In this document: positions 1-8,870 of the stretch, piece by piece
Position numbering within the stretch: the stretch's first letter is position 1
How the letters are laid out: each line of letters begins with the position of its first letter
Assembly (NCBI GenBank): GCA_963677085.2
Contig: CAXXFH010000004.1
Coordinates: forward strand, 4,588,001-4,652,000
Direction of reading: 5' to 3'
Source of the DNA: G963677085 sp963677085
GTDB lineage: Bacteria > Planctomycetota > Planctomycetia > Pirellulales > Thermoguttaceae
Length of the DNA: 64,000 nucleotides
Notes under the pieces: generated by a model
Seen by the model: only the letters and a program-made list of their open reading frames with translations
Database searches by the model: none
Told to the model about the DNA's origin: nothing
Program-made: the position numbers and the translations under genes

Positions 1-769
1 CGTTCTCGATCTGGAACTTCTCGGATGAGGCATCTCGCGTCTCGGTGATAGCATGTTCGAGTTGGGCCGAGGTGAAAGAGTCGGCGAGGCGGTCCAGCAC
101 CAGGTTTGCCACTCCCTCATAGACGCCAATGTCTTTGAGCTTTCGCCGGAACAGAGATTTGTCGTACTGCTTGTCAGGCACGATGCGGCCCGGTCTGGTG
201 AGACGGCTGCACGGATCGATCTGGATCTTGTGATCGGAGTAGATGACTCCGGTGCGGAAAACGATCGAGGACACGTGCCCCTCACCCGTCGCCCGGAGGC
301 TCATAATGAACCGCACCGCGCCGGCGGGAAGGTTCTGCTGGTCGTGATGTGGGACGATCGACGGATTGAACAGCGCCGCCGACTCGATCGAGTACTCCGC
401 AGTCAAGTACGCCCCGATGAGCATGCGTTGGTTGTGCGAGAAATCGTCCGACAGTCCAATCATGGCCATCGCCGTCCGGTAATTCTCGTCCAGCACCGAG
501 ACAATGTTGCCGTGGCGGGTGCGGAATCTCAGGAATACGTCGTCCAGTAACCGATCCACCTGTCCGCCACTCAAAGCGACGACGCGTTCGACGACGTTGC
601 GGATCCTCGCTTCGCCTCCGGGATCGAAGAATCGGGTGATGACGCGACGAATGTCACTGGTGAAGGTGACCGGCAAACGCCGGACCCGCAAGGTGCCACG
701 TCGGCCTTTTCGGTTGCTAGCTGGAGGTAGTCGATCGTGGCCGGGAGTGTCGTTCAAGATGTTCTCCAT
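1..769 (-). CDS. GH130 family glycosidase/phosphorylase, partial (3' end beyond window)
   Basis: An uninterrupted minus-strand frame starts at an ATG at 769 and runs off the window start; 256 residues are visible. The N-terminus matches the helical extension found in long GH130 proteins (COG2152): a LPVTF..RRVITRFF stretch near residue 32, then RIRNVVERVVAL, and the very characteristic LIGAYLTAEYSIE and FNPSIVPHHDQ, followed by FIMSLRATGEGH near residue 155. GH130 enzymes act on beta-mannosides, either phosphorolytically or hydrolytically; the catalytic Asp and the phosphate-binding residues lie partly outside this fragment, so the activity cannot be decided. It is the last gene of a minus-strand carbohydrate operon and follows a second GH130 gene with a 67-base gap. 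Family assignment is confident; substrate is unknown. Confidence 0.85.
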   Translation of the reverse strand, partial: MENILNDTPGHDRLPPASNRKGRRGTLRVRRLPVTFTSDIRRVITRFFDPGGEARIRNVVERVVALSGGQVDRLLDDVFLRFRTRHGNIVSVLDENYRTAMAMIGLSDDFSHNQRMLIGAYLTAEYSIESAALFNPSIVPHHDQQNLPAGAVRFIMSLRATGEGHVSSIVFRTGVIYSDHKIQIDPCSRLTRPGRIVPDKQYDKSLFRRKLKDIGVYEGVANLVLDRLADSFTSAQLEHAITETRDASSEKFQIEN

Positions 770-836
770 TCATACCAACGCCATGCTTGACATTTTCATC
801 CGCCGCCATGATCCCATGGACTTGCCTTCACTCGAA

Positions 837-1844
837 TTACGTCATAGTCCTGCGATTGACTGTCTGGGGGGCCGGGCATGTTCCAAGGTATCTCAGCAGA
901 TCGGAGAGTTGGGCTGTGGCCAACGCCATACAGGTATCCGCGCCTCCATAATAAAGACGGATCTCGCCGCTTGGTCTATCCAAGGTCCAGCCGCAGGGAA
1001 ACACTACGCCGTTGACGTCGCCCTGGCGCTCGTAGGACAGTTCGGGGGCAAATATCCATTCATCGCTTCGCCGAAGTACCCGACAAGGATCCTCCAAGTC
1101 GAGCAAAGCCAGCCCAAGTCGATACAGACACCCACCGGCAGTTACGCGCACACCGTGGTAAAGGATTAGCCAGCCCTCCGGGGTCTCCAGCGGGGGTGGA
1201 CCTAAGCCGATCTTGTTGGCATCCCACCAGGCGCCTCGCCTCGCTTGAAAGAGGATACGATGATCTCCCCAATGCGTCAGATCGGGTGAGAAGGAGAGCC
1301 AGATATGCGCACCCGAACTTCCGGCGGAGACCGGGCGATGAATCATCGCGTACCGATTTCCGAACCGGCGGGGGAAGACGGCCGCATCCTTATCCTCAGG
1401 GGGCATGACCGGGCCGAGCCGCGAGAAGGAGGTAAAATCCTTGGTTTCCGCCAGAGAAACCAGCGGACCGCTGGGTGAGTAGGCCGTATAGGCAATGATC
1501 CACTGGGCCCGGTCGTCGACCCACGTCACACGAGGGTCTTCCACGCCCCAGGCCTCTTCCGAGTGGTTCGACGGATCGGGAGCGAAACTGGGCTGCGAAT
1601 CGACTCGCCAATTCGACACGCCGTCGTTACTGCGGGCTACGGTCAGATGCGAATGTCCCCGACGGTCCTCGACGCGGACGAGCAGGATCGTCTCATCGTC
1701 CATCTGACAAACGCCGGCGTTGAAGACTGTGTGTGCCGGGTAAGGCCAATCCCGGGCCGTGAGGATCGGGTTGGCGGCATGGCGATGAAACAAGTCCGTG
1801 TACAGATTAGGTATTTCCGTTTCGCGATGCATGGGAAGTCTCAT
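837..1844 (-). CDS. GH130 family beta-mannoside phosphorylase/hydrolase-like protein
   Basis: About 335 residues with the five-bladed propeller signature of GH130. HAANPILTARDWPYP, FNAGVCQ, ILLVRVEDRRGHSHL, WGVEDPRVTW (carrying the conserved Asp), WLILYHGV and the C-terminal LYYGGADT are all typical of the family. These enzymes cleave or phosphorolyse beta-linked mannosides, usually in the cytoplasm; no signal peptide is evident here. The start is uncertain: a GTG at 1880 lies further upstream, and ATG codons at 1844 and 1832 fit family length better. It sits between the toroid protein (gap about 110 bases) and the second GH130 gene, which suggests both act on the product of the GT4 enzyme encoded upstream. 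Substrate is inferred only from family. Confidence 0.85.
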   Translation of the reverse strand: MRLPMHRETEIPNLYTDLFHRHAANPILTARDWPYPAHTVFNAGVCQMDDETILLVRVEDRRGHSHLTVARSNDGVSNWRVDSQPSFAPDPSNHSEEAWGVEDPRVTWVDDRAQWIIAYTAYSPSGPLVSLAETKDFTSFSRLGPVMPPEDKDAAVFPRRFGNRYAMIHRPVSAGSSGAHIWLSFSPDLTHWGDHRILFQARRGAWWDANKIGLGPPPLETPEGWLILYHGVRVTAGGCLYRLGLALLDLEDPCRVLRRSDEWIFAPELSYERQGDVNGVVFPCGWTLDRPSGEIRLYYGGADTCMALATAQLSDLLRYLGTCPAPQTVNRRTMT

Positions 1845-1951
1845 ATATCCAGTCGGAAGGATGATTAGGCAAATGGCCACCCAGTACGGTTGCTACAGCT
1901 TACCTTGCGATACACCGCCCGACCGACCACAACGGACAAGTCGGATGATGG

Positions 1952-3028
1952 TTACGCAATGGCGACCGCAGGCTTCCGGTTGTCGCTCAGCGACCTTTGG
2001 ACTTGATCGTTACTCATTTCCAACCACAAGTAAGCGAGCGTCGACTCCGCTCCCTGGTTGCGATTCACGCCGGTCGCTTGCAGGCCGTCGCAGCAGGCGC
2101 CGGACCGGACATCACCAAGCGGTTGTTTCAGGCTATTGCGGCCGTGGAACCAGCCGTGAGCTCGGCGGAAGGTGGCTAGATGTTCCTCGGTACCAAGCAG
2201 TTCAAACGCGGCCTGCGCGGTTTCAGCCATCGTGACGGCTTCCACCGGCTGTTGGTCGTAGGACGCCTTTTCCTCCCCACGAGGATACCACCCCTCATTC
2301 CCGATCGGGCAGAAGACTCCCTCGGCAGTCGTCTGACGGTCGAGGAAGGCAAATGATGCTTGTGCTATTTCAAGGAAGTCCTCCTTCGGCCAGCGCTTGG
2401 CAGCGATGAACAGCGCGTGCGGCAACACGGCGTTGGCATAGGTCATGCGCGACTCGAACCACCGCCAGTCTGGCCGCAGGGCGCGAGCGTAGCATTCAGC
2501 GAGTCGCCGCGCCGCCGACCAGGCCACGGTTTCCAACGGTTCGATGTCTCCGACTTCCGTACTCCACAAATGCCCCCAAGCCAGGACCACGTACGCTTGA
2601 GCCCGCAGACTTCGCAGGTCGGCGAGCGTCGGTAGAACCGTGTCGATCAACTCTCGGGCCAACGCTCGGTGGCCGCACGGCAAGTTGCTGCCGAGCACTT
2701 CCGCGAGAGAGCGAACCGCTTGGCCCTGGCAATCACCGCAGCCTTCCGCATCGAGCCAACGGCGCTCGTAGCTGAGAAAATTATGGAATCCCCGGCCGAC
2801 GCCACGCGCGTATTCAAGGAAGCTCAAGTAGGTAGTCACCCGCTTCAACATCTGCTCTTCGGGGTGCCGATTCCATAGACGGACGCAAAGACGCAGAGCG
2901 CGAGCGTTGTCGTCGGTCGTGTAGCCGCTCTCACGCCGCGGAACACCGTAGATGGCATGCTGAATCAGCCCTGTCGAGTCGGTCATGCGATCCAAATGAT
3001 CCAACACGACCCGGTCAATAACGTGCAT
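1952..3028 (-). CDS. (alpha/alpha)-toroid glycosidase-like protein of GT4/GH130 clusters
   Basis: 358 residues, helical throughout, with GYTTDDNARALRL near residue 36, NFLSYERRW near 82, a DCQGQAVRSLAEVLG stretch near 98, and WRWFESRMTYANAVLPHAL near 187. This pattern is that of the alpha/alpha-toroid proteins annotated as glycosyltransferase or mannosyltransferase partners beside GT4 and GH130 genes. Aromatic and acidic residues in RWFE and TDDNAR could line a sugar-binding cleft. Its ATG overlaps the GT4 stop codon by one base (TAATG), so the two are translationally coupled. No signal peptide. I do not know a demonstrated activity for this family; a role in making or trimming the same glycan as its neighbours is inferred from coupling. 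Confidence 0.75.
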   Translation of the reverse strand: MHVIDRVVLDHLDRMTDSTGLIQHAIYGVPRRESGYTTDDNARALRLCVRLWNRHPEEQMLKRVTTYLSFLEYARGVGRGFHNFLSYERRWLDAEGCGDCQGQAVRSLAEVLGSNLPCGHRALARELIDTVLPTLADLRSLRAQAYVVLAWGHLWSTEVGDIEPLETVAWSAARRLAECYARALRPDWRWFESRMTYANAVLPHALFIAAKRWPKEDFLEIAQASFAFLDRQTTAEGVFCPIGNEGWYPRGEEKASYDQQPVEAVTMAETAQAAFELLGTEEHLATFRRAHGWFHGRNSLKQPLGDVRSGACCDGLQATGVNRNQGAESTLAYLWLEMSNDQVQRSLSDNRKPAVAIA

Positions 3029-4263
3029 TACATCCCTCCTTGAACTAGTTGCGTAGGCTCGCGATCACCGCTCCGTGCCGCAGAGAATCTGCAGCCCAGG
3101 GGTCTCGCCATCGCGTTACTGCCAGAGACAATCCGGCTGAAGAACTCCAAATACCGCCTACCCACGTTCGGCCAGAACATGGGCTTGGCGTATTGGTAGG
3201 CACGACGCCGCGTTTCCGCCTGGAACGTGGTATCCGTCAGGAACCGCAACGTCGCATCCGCCAGTGCATCGCTTTGGGCGAACGGTACGAGTAGACCTCG
3301 GCCGTCGGCCAGGACCTCTTCGGCATACAGATAGGGCGTGCTTACGACTGCCCCACCCGCAGCCAGGGCGTAGGCCAAGGTGCCGCTAGCAATCTGGTCC
3401 TTTCCTGGGTAAGGGGTGACGTACACGTCGCAGGCCCGCAAATGGGCTACGAGGTCTTCGAGGCTGAGGTATTTGTTCACAAAACGCACATGGGCGTCCA
3501 CGTTCAGTGCCTGAGCCATTTCGGCCAAGCTCTCGCGGTAGACCTCCCCCTCCTGACGTTTGACCTGTGGATGGGTGACGCCGGCGATCAGGTAAATTGC
3601 CTCGGGACAGGCGGCAACGATCCGGGGCATGGACTTGATCATGTATTCAAGCCCTTTACCTCGGTTGATGAGTCCGAAGCTACAAATGACTCGTCGTCCC
3701 GTCAGACCCAGTCGTGCCTTGTGCGTGTGATTGCGTTCGAAAGGGACCACCGGCACTCCATGCGGAATCACCCGCACTTGTGGCCCCGACACACCGTACA
3801 CATCCTCCAACAGTTTTGCAGCGACGTTGGTCATGACCACGATGCCCTGGCTGCGGGCCGCCAGGTTCCGGATCACTCTTCGTGGAACCGGGGCCGGTTG
3901 TGTCAGGAGTGTGTGGAACGTCGTGACGATAGGCTTGCGACATTGATGCACAAAGCCCAATACGTGACTCCCCCATTCGCCGGGGTAGAGACCGAACTCG
4001 TGCTGCAAGCTCACCACGTCGCACGGGCCGTCGTTGGCCGCCTCCGCAGCCAGACGGTACGCGTCCGGGCGACTGTTGTCGATGACATGCACCACGCGAG
4101 GATCCTCGTAGCTAAGTGACGGCGTCTTTTGGATCGCCGCCAACGAGGACACCGGCTCGCCCGCCGCCATGTCGACGGCGTCGGCCGAGTCCCTGGTAAA
4201 GGTGGCCAGTCCGCACTCTTCCGGCGGATAGGTCGATACGAAAAGGGGGCGAACGGTATTCAA
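3028..4263 (-). CDS. GT4 family glycosyltransferase
   Basis: 411 residues with a GT-B fold. The N-terminus VRPLFVSTYPPEECGLATFT is the acceptor-domain glycine loop, DVVSLQHEFGLY and IVTTFHTLL follow, and the donor domain shows VRVIPHGVP, ICSFGLINRGKGLEY, YVTPYPGKDQIASGTLAYALAAG and VVSTPYLYAEE. The ...SGTLAYALAAG..STPY block is the GT4 nucleotide-sugar site with the conserved acidic region. Likely cytoplasmic, using a nucleotide sugar such as GDP-mannose, although the donor cannot be read from sequence. First gene of the operon, one base overlapping the toroid gene. The last ~25 residues after SGSNAMARP are unlike the family and may be a non-conserved tail. Confidence 0.9.
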   Translation of the reverse strand: MNTVRPLFVSTYPPEECGLATFTRDSADAVDMAAGEPVSSLAAIQKTPSLSYEDPRVVHVIDNSRPDAYRLAAEAANDGPCDVVSLQHEFGLYPGEWGSHVLGFVHQCRKPIVTTFHTLLTQPAPVPRRVIRNLAARSQGIVVMTNVAAKLLEDVYGVSGPQVRVIPHGVPVVPFERNHTHKARLGLTGRRVICSFGLINRGKGLEYMIKSMPRIVAACPEAIYLIAGVTHPQVKRQEGEVYRESLAEMAQALNVDAHVRFVNKYLSLEDLVAHLRACDVYVTPYPGKDQIASGTLAYALAAGGAVVSTPYLYAEEVLADGRGLLVPFAQSDALADATLRFLTDTTFQAETRRRAYQYAKPMFWPNVGRRYLEFFSRIVSGSNAMARPLGCRFSAARSGDREPTQLVQGGM

Positions 4264-4469
4264 TGGTTACTCCTCTGATTGTGCAGGTACGGTTGGCCAG
4301 CAATTCCAGAATCATTACCACACACACTTTTCTTAACGAGTGTCTCGTGCTGCCAACGGCGGGCACGATCGGGAGCACGGCAAACAGACCGGCGAGAAAC
4401 GTAGAGACGATCCCCGTTTCCCAAAGCCAGCAAGCCGATCGCGCCGGCCGGCGGTTGCGGTTAGGTAAC

Positions 4470-4661
4470 TTACATCCCGGAAGTTATTGCATTTGAGTCA
4501 AGTTTCAGCGACCATCGGGAGCGGGTTCTTGCCCTGGGTGCGGCAGCACCAACTGGTCTGAGGCCCTGCCTCGTTAGATCGTCTTCGCTCAGTTTGCCCC
4601 AGGTGAGCTTGATCTTGTCGCACACTTCTTTCCAGTTATCTTTGATCTGATTCCAAATCAT
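4470..4661 (-). CDS. CsbD-like stress protein with C-terminus replaced by a dispersed repeat
   Basis: The first ~32 residues are a clear CsbD/YjbJ match (WNQIKDNWKEV, then TWGKLSEDDL), the half of the family that carries the WxxxKG-type helix. After DDLTRQ the reading continues through repeat family A (4503-4571) and gives a basic tail rich in Arg and Ser that has no CsbD similarity. The normal second half with its YG motif is missing. Start chosen at ATG 4661, with AAGGA nine bases upstream; an upstream in-frame ATG at 4694 is less well placed. CsbD proteins are small hydrophilic stress proteins of unknown mechanism. The present gene is either a pseudogene or encodes a hybrid of normal length (63 residues). 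Confidence 0.65.
   Translation of the reverse strand: MIWNQIKDNWKEVCDKIKLTWGKLSEDDLTRQGLRPVGAAAPRARTRSRWSLKLDSNAITSGM
4503..4571 (-). repeat. dispersed repeat family A, copy 1
   Basis: Read on the minus strand this segment has GGCAGGGCC, then GGTGCTGCCGCACCC, then AACCCGCTCCCGATGGTCGCT, the shared core of four other copies at 15366, 28388, 29291 and 31401. It lies inside the 3' half of the CsbD-like gene. Confidence 0.8.
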
Positions 4662-4931
4662 TTTGGGATTCCTTGAGAGAGACAACACGTTCATGATTCA
4701 TATTTGATACTCGTGGTCGAATGCGCCTTTACGCCAGTCGTGAATGCATGCACAACGGCGCCCGTCGTCGTCTCCACTTCCCCAAACCGACGTGGCGGAT
4801 CACCTTCCCTCACGTTTCCCGCGGCCATTGGCGCTTTGAGAAGCGGTCGACCAACAAGATGATGACGAGCATTGCGTACGTTCTTTCGATTTGCTTGCTC
4901 TTCGTGCCACGCGCCCGCGCTGTCAGCATGG

Positions 4932-5207
4932 CTATTGGCCGTCCTTCATTGCGGCAAACCCTGCCTCCGTGAGCGAATAGCCGCCCTGAAAGCTCTCTGC
5001 AACCAGCAATCCCTTGTCGCTCAATCGGGCCAGCGGTACGTTGAAGTCTTTCAGGTCCGAACCACTAATGCACAGCATCTTCCCCGGAGTCATCAGGTAT
5101 TTCCGAAACACGCTCAGGACGGAACGCTCTGCCCGGAACAACAAGGATTGCGAATTGTCTGGGACGCACAACTCGTCCGTCTTCTGCTTCCTCCTAGTGT
5201 CAACCAT
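4932..5207 (-). CDS. small hypothetical protein, possible winged-helix fold
   Basis: 91 residues. The second half (MLCISGSDLKDF, ARLSDKGLLVAE, GYSLTEAGFAAM) has the helix-helix-turn-wing rhythm of small winged-helix proteins in which a recognition helix is followed by a two-stranded wing ending in YSLTEAG. No obvious catalytic or metal site. It is the best candidate in this 270-base stretch; frames on the other strand look like shadows. The neighbours are other short unknowns on the same strand with large gaps, so an operon is not implied. Could be a small transcription regulator. Confidence 0.45.
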   Translation of the reverse strand: MVDTRRKQKTDELCVPDNSQSLLFRAERSVLSVFRKYLMTPGKMLCISGSDLKDFNVPLARLSDKGLLVAESFQGGYSLTEAGFAAMKDGQ

Positions 5208-5417
5208 GCGTTTCTGTCCACTTCCGGTTACCGTTTGGGATAGGCATTGCGATCCATGGCCCTGTTTGCTGTTCCTCGCCGAACTCGCCCTGAATGTTCC
5301 AGGAACGAACTGCTTGCTTCGTGTTGCGTGCTTAACGGAGCGACGCGAAATCGAGTTCCTGGCAATGCATTCGATGTCGGCAATGCCGTCATCTCGCGAT
5401 CACAAGCGAGGAGTTTA

Positions 5418-5690
5418 TCACGCTCGGCCTATTTGTGCTGCGATTCTCGTAAGCCGAACCTCCGGAAACGAAGCCAGAAGTCGCTCGAACTTAGGCTGGG
5501 TCATTTGAAAGCTGTGGATGACAGAAAAACTAAAGGAAGAGGTACTCAAGTCCTCGTGCAGTGATTCACTTGTCTTAAATACGAACCATTGACTGAGACG
5601 ATCGAGGAGCCACTGGACATTGGTGAAACCATCGACCCGCACACGACAGACGTCCCCGTTCGAACTAACCCAGACGTTGAAGGCTTTCAT
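5418..5690 (-). CDS. small hypothetical protein
   Basis: 90 residues beginning MKAFNVWVSSNGDVC, a beta-rich N-terminus followed by VQWLLDRLSQWF, a helix, and a second beta/helix segment ending in FPEVRLTRIAAQIGRA. The alternating strand and helix pattern suggests a small alpha/beta domain. No recognised motif. Overlapping frames on the plus strand are less protein-like. I do not recognise a family. Confidence 0.45.
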   Translation of the reverse strand: MKAFNVWVSSNGDVCRVRVDGFTNVQWLLDRLSQWFVFKTSESLHEDLSTSSFSFSVIHSFQMTQPKFERLLASFPEVRLTRIAAQIGRA

Positions 5691-5948
5691 GGCATGCTTG
5701 GAGTGGGGTAAGGTCGGTCAGGCTCGTCTAACACGTCTTTGGACGTCCGTTTCGAGCGCGCCGAACGTTGTTTCATGACCGTTATGCCGTGAGTTGCAGT
5801 ACATGAAGCAGTCTCTTTACAGTGTGACGCGGCAGAAATTGGCGTAGCAAGTCGTCAATTTCGAGCTTGGCCGCTTGCGGCTTGGATCGGTTGGCCAAGG
5901 CCAAACGCCTTGAAACCGGGTTCCCTCCGTTCATTCAATAGGCAAGGC

Positions 5949-6212
5949 TCAATAGGACGGCTTGCTTCCGTACGTCTTCTTCTTGGTTTCAACTGTCAAC
6001 TGGTCAACAACATATCGGACGCCGTCAATTCCCGAGGCAGCCTTTAATGCGGGGCGGCGCTGCATGTCGCGCTGGATGGTGCCCGAGAGAGTTACTTGTC
6101 CGCTTCGGACAGACACTTTCACGGAGCAGCCCGCCCCCAGGCCCGTCCTCGTTAGACGCTGGTTGACCTTTTGGAGAAGTACTTTGTCCGGCACAACTTC
6201 TTTACGCAACAT
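5949..6212 (-). CDS. BON domain protein
   Basis: 87 residues consisting of one BON domain: DKVLLQKVNQRLTRTGL, then CSVKVSVRSGQVTLSGTI with the hallmark V..GxVTLSG, then ALKAASGIDGVRYVVDQLTV with the conserved GV..V..L. BON domains bind phospholipid or act as periplasmic partners of lipoproteins and channels, but no signal peptide is visible here so the location is unclear. The C-terminal tail is Lys-rich. It stands alone, with 250 and 190 bases of non-coding DNA on either side, close to the CsbD-like gene, which is a common pairing for stress-response clusters. Confidence 0.85.
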   Translation of the reverse strand: MLRKEVVPDKVLLQKVNQRLTRTGLGAGCSVKVSVRSGQVTLSGTIQRDMQRRPALKAASGIDGVRYVVDQLTVETKKKTYGSKPSY

Positions 6213-6400
6213 AATACGATCTCCCTACCGAAGGCGTTCAGGTCACGAAGGAAACTTCGCGTAGGAGTCGACTGCGTCGCTGAGTAACAATTCAGTGAAG
6301 GAGAAGATTTCCTAGTAGAAGTACGATGCTCTACTGTGTGTACGATAATTATCACGTAAGGCGGCGCACTCGGGCTAATCACACAATTCCATGAGCGCCT

Positions 6401-6925
6401 TCAAGAGGATGCTGGTTGCTTCGTGTCGCAATCGACATTCTGGCCGCGCTCTCGCACGGCACGAAACGGCATCCCACCTATCAATTCGTATCGCTCCGCA
6501 CGGAGAAACCAGAATGCCAATCCGCCGGTGTTATGATAGGCTCCCGGGGTTCTAGTGTTCTTGGCGACAGCGGCACGGACACCAAGCGAGCCTTTCTTGC
6601 CGGTCTTTTTCCATCCACGTTGCTCCATGATGATCCGAACAACGACGCCCACTGCTTGTCGCAACCGCTTGGTGCGGCGAGGCTCTTTGGACCCCAGGAA
6701 TTGGTCGATGGTCGGCTGTGCTTCGAATTCTCGGACTACACCGGAAAGCGCAGGCCGATCATGATGGATTTCAGCTTCCTCCATTCGCCGTTGGCGTTCG
6801 GAGTCGTTGAAAAACGTCAGCACGTCGTCAAAGGGCTGTTCCGAGTCATTGAGCAAGTCGGAGAAGGTTCTTCCTTGTCGATCTCCGAGAAACTCCTTCC
6901 GCGTGATACGAATGGTACCTGCCAC
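6401..6925 (-). CDS. hypothetical protein
   Basis: 174 residues from a GTG at 6925. An acidic N-terminal half (EEAEIHHDRP, VVREFEAQPTIDQF) leads into a basic middle (RRTKRLRQAVGVVVRIIMEQRGW, then KKTGKKG) and a C-terminal segment with GAYHNTGGLAFWFLRAERYEL and GMPFRAVRER. The Gly/Trp/Arg-rich C-terminus looks like a conserved core. An opposite-strand frame of similar length (6416-6952) lacks such patterning. I recall similar proteins as plasmid or chromosomal hypotheticals in planctomycetes, but cannot name a function. Confidence 0.55.
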   Translation of the reverse strand: MAGTIRITRKEFLGDRQGRTFSDLLNDSEQPFDDVLTFFNDSERQRRMEEAEIHHDRPALSGVVREFEAQPTIDQFLGSKEPRRTKRLRQAVGVVVRIIMEQRGWKKTGKKGSLGVRAAVAKNTRTPGAYHNTGGLAFWFLRAERYELIGGMPFRAVRERGQNVDCDTKQPASS

Positions 6926-7318
6926 AGGTTGGGCCTCCGCTTTGCCGAGTAGATAGTATTAAGAATGCATATATTGTAGCTACAAAAAACGCACCTACAA
7001 ACATTGTATGTGCTTTGGCTGGAAAGGCAAGGCCTGTCCCTCCCAAAAACTCCATCGAGCAATAAAACCACTCGCTCGGCCACGCATCAAATCACATGTT
7101 GGCCGGGCAAACCCCCAGAAAAAGGCGAGGAATTCCGTACAGATCGGCCCATTTCGCCGCCACGCGCGGACCGGTGGGCGAAGAATCAACCAAACAAGCC
7201 GATTCAAAAGATCACGCAGCGCGGGTGCATCGATGATGCAATCCACCGACCTGTGGAATGGAAACGACATTGCCCAGCGAAGGTGGCTCCACCTCACGTG
7301 GCGTTGGCGAGTTGCGTT
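6926..7318. other. non-coding stretch upstream of the tRNA remnant
   Basis: No convincing gene. It contains a partial GGCAAGGCCTGTCCC near 7024, similar to the GGACAGGC/GCCTGTCC hairpin at 10542. Short frames here lack codon bias and break at both ends. Confidence 0.5.
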
Positions 7319-7384
7319 CCAGCGCGACAGGATTCGAACCTGTAACCTTCGGCTCCGGAGGCCGACGCTTTATCCATTGCTTCA
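7319..7384 (-). pseudogene. tRNA-Arg (CCG), 5' end lost
   Basis: On the minus strand the T arm (ACAGG-TTCGAAT-CCTGT), a five-pair anticodon stem (TCGGC/GCCGA) around the loop CTCCGGA (anticodon CCG), and the D-loop CAATGGATAAAGC are all intact. The 5' acceptor strand and the 5' half of the D stem are not: the 3' acceptor strand CGCGCTG has no complement in the bases that precede the D-loop (GGCTAGTTGAAGC). The break lies beside the left end of the IS1380-type element. It could also be the duplicated 3' part of a tRNA left by an integrative element. Confidence 0.75.
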
Positions 7385-7389
7385 ACTAG

Positions 7390-8870
7390 CCCGGATTATT
7401 CATAAAGCGGGGAATTCTTGAGCCTCCGTGGGCGTCTAAGTGGTTGAATACTTTCCGCTTAGAAGACCACACGGAGGCCCAGAATGTCTTCGCAGGGTGT
7501 TTGGCAGCAGGCGTTCGACTTTTTCGAAGGGAAACCGGTTGTCGTCGAACCGGTCGACGCTCATTTGAGCACAGATGCCGGGCTGTTGCCAATCCGTCAG
7601 TTCGACGAATCGGTCGGTTTGACCGGGCAATTTGCCAACGCCCTGCTCGACCGGCGTTGTGGGCCGGCCTTGAAGCACAGCTATCGGGAGATGACCCGCT
7701 CGCGGGGCTACGGCATTCTGGCCGGCTACGAGGACCAGAACGATCACGACGCCCTGCGCGGCGACGCCGTCTTCAAACTCATCGCCGGACGCTCGCCCGA
7801 GGACGACAATTTGGCAAGCCAGCCGACCTTGTCGCGGTTCGAGAACGCGATCGGGCCCCGGTCGCTGTTTTGCCTGCAAGACGTCTTCCTGGATCAATTC
7901 GTCGCCTCCTTCGACGAGCCGCCGGCGTGCCTGACCTTCGACATCGACACCTTCGACGATCCGGCTCACGGCGAGCAGCAACTGACCTTCTTTCACGGCT
8001 TCTATGGCCAGTATCAATACCAACCCCGCGTGATCACCTGTGCCGAGAACGATCAGGTGGTGATGGTGGCGTTGCTCTTCGGGACGGCGTCGGCGGCCTT
8101 GGCGATCGGCGACGATTTGAAGTACTTGGCCGGCCGCCTTCGCGCAGTCTGGCCGGACTTGCGGATCTTGATCCGCGCCGATTCGGGCTTTGCCACGCCG
8201 TTGTTCTACGAGGCCTGCGAAAGCTTGGAACTGGAGTACACGGTCGGCTTGAAAATGAACCCGGTGCTGAAACAAAACAGCGATAACTTGCAGGAAGAGG
8301 CCGTGCGTCGCTTCGAGGAGACCGGCCAGTCACAGCGTCTGTTCCAGGCGTGCTGGTATCGCGCCGCTTCGTGGCCCGCGCCACGCTGGGTCGTCCAAAA
8401 GGTCGAGGCCAATGCCCAAGGCACGAATCGGCGGGCCGTGTTGACCAACCGTCCCGGGGCCACGGTGCTTCCCCGCGCGGCTTACGATGCCTACGCCGAC
8501 CGCGGCGAGAGCGAGAATCGCAACGAGGAACTGAAACGCGGTTTTGGCGCGGACCGTCTCAGCGATCACCGCTTTATGGCCAACTACTTCCGCCTCTACC
8601 TGCACTGCCTGGCCGGCAACCTTCTGACACGTTTGCGAAACGTGGTTGCCGATCCGCCGCCCAGCGAAGAAGCGAAGGAGTCGCCGATCGAAGCCGAGTT
8701 GCCGATCGAAGCGCTGCCGGGAAGCAATCGCAAACGTTGGTTCAACCGTCGCCGCCAGCACGATCCGTTGGGCGAAGGTCACCCCGCGACCTGGCGGATG
8801 CGACTGATCAAAGTGGCCGCCGAAATCGTCGTCTCGACTCTGCGGCGGCCCAGGACTGGCGGATTCCTGG
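7390..8870 (+). mobile_element. IS1380-type insertion sequence, right end missing
   Basis: The left side begins near CCCGGATTATTCAT at 7390, which resembles the terminal bases of IS1380-family elements. The transposase starts at 7484. I could not find the reverse complement of the left end between 8870 and 9360, and the transposase C-terminus diverges after about 8845, so the right end appears deleted or replaced. Confidence 0.6.

Noticed and set aside
6416..6952. 178-residue plus-strand frame
   Set aside because: Overlaps the 174-residue minus-strand gene, which has a more protein-like conserved C-terminus.
7319..7384. Intact tRNA-Arg gene
   Set aside because: Acceptor stem and 5' D stem cannot pair with the 3' strands; only the 3' two thirds match a tRNA.
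7436..8275. 279-residue open frame on the minus strand opposite the transposase
   Set aside because: Shadow of the transposase: it has no motif and its codon pattern follows the complementary gene.
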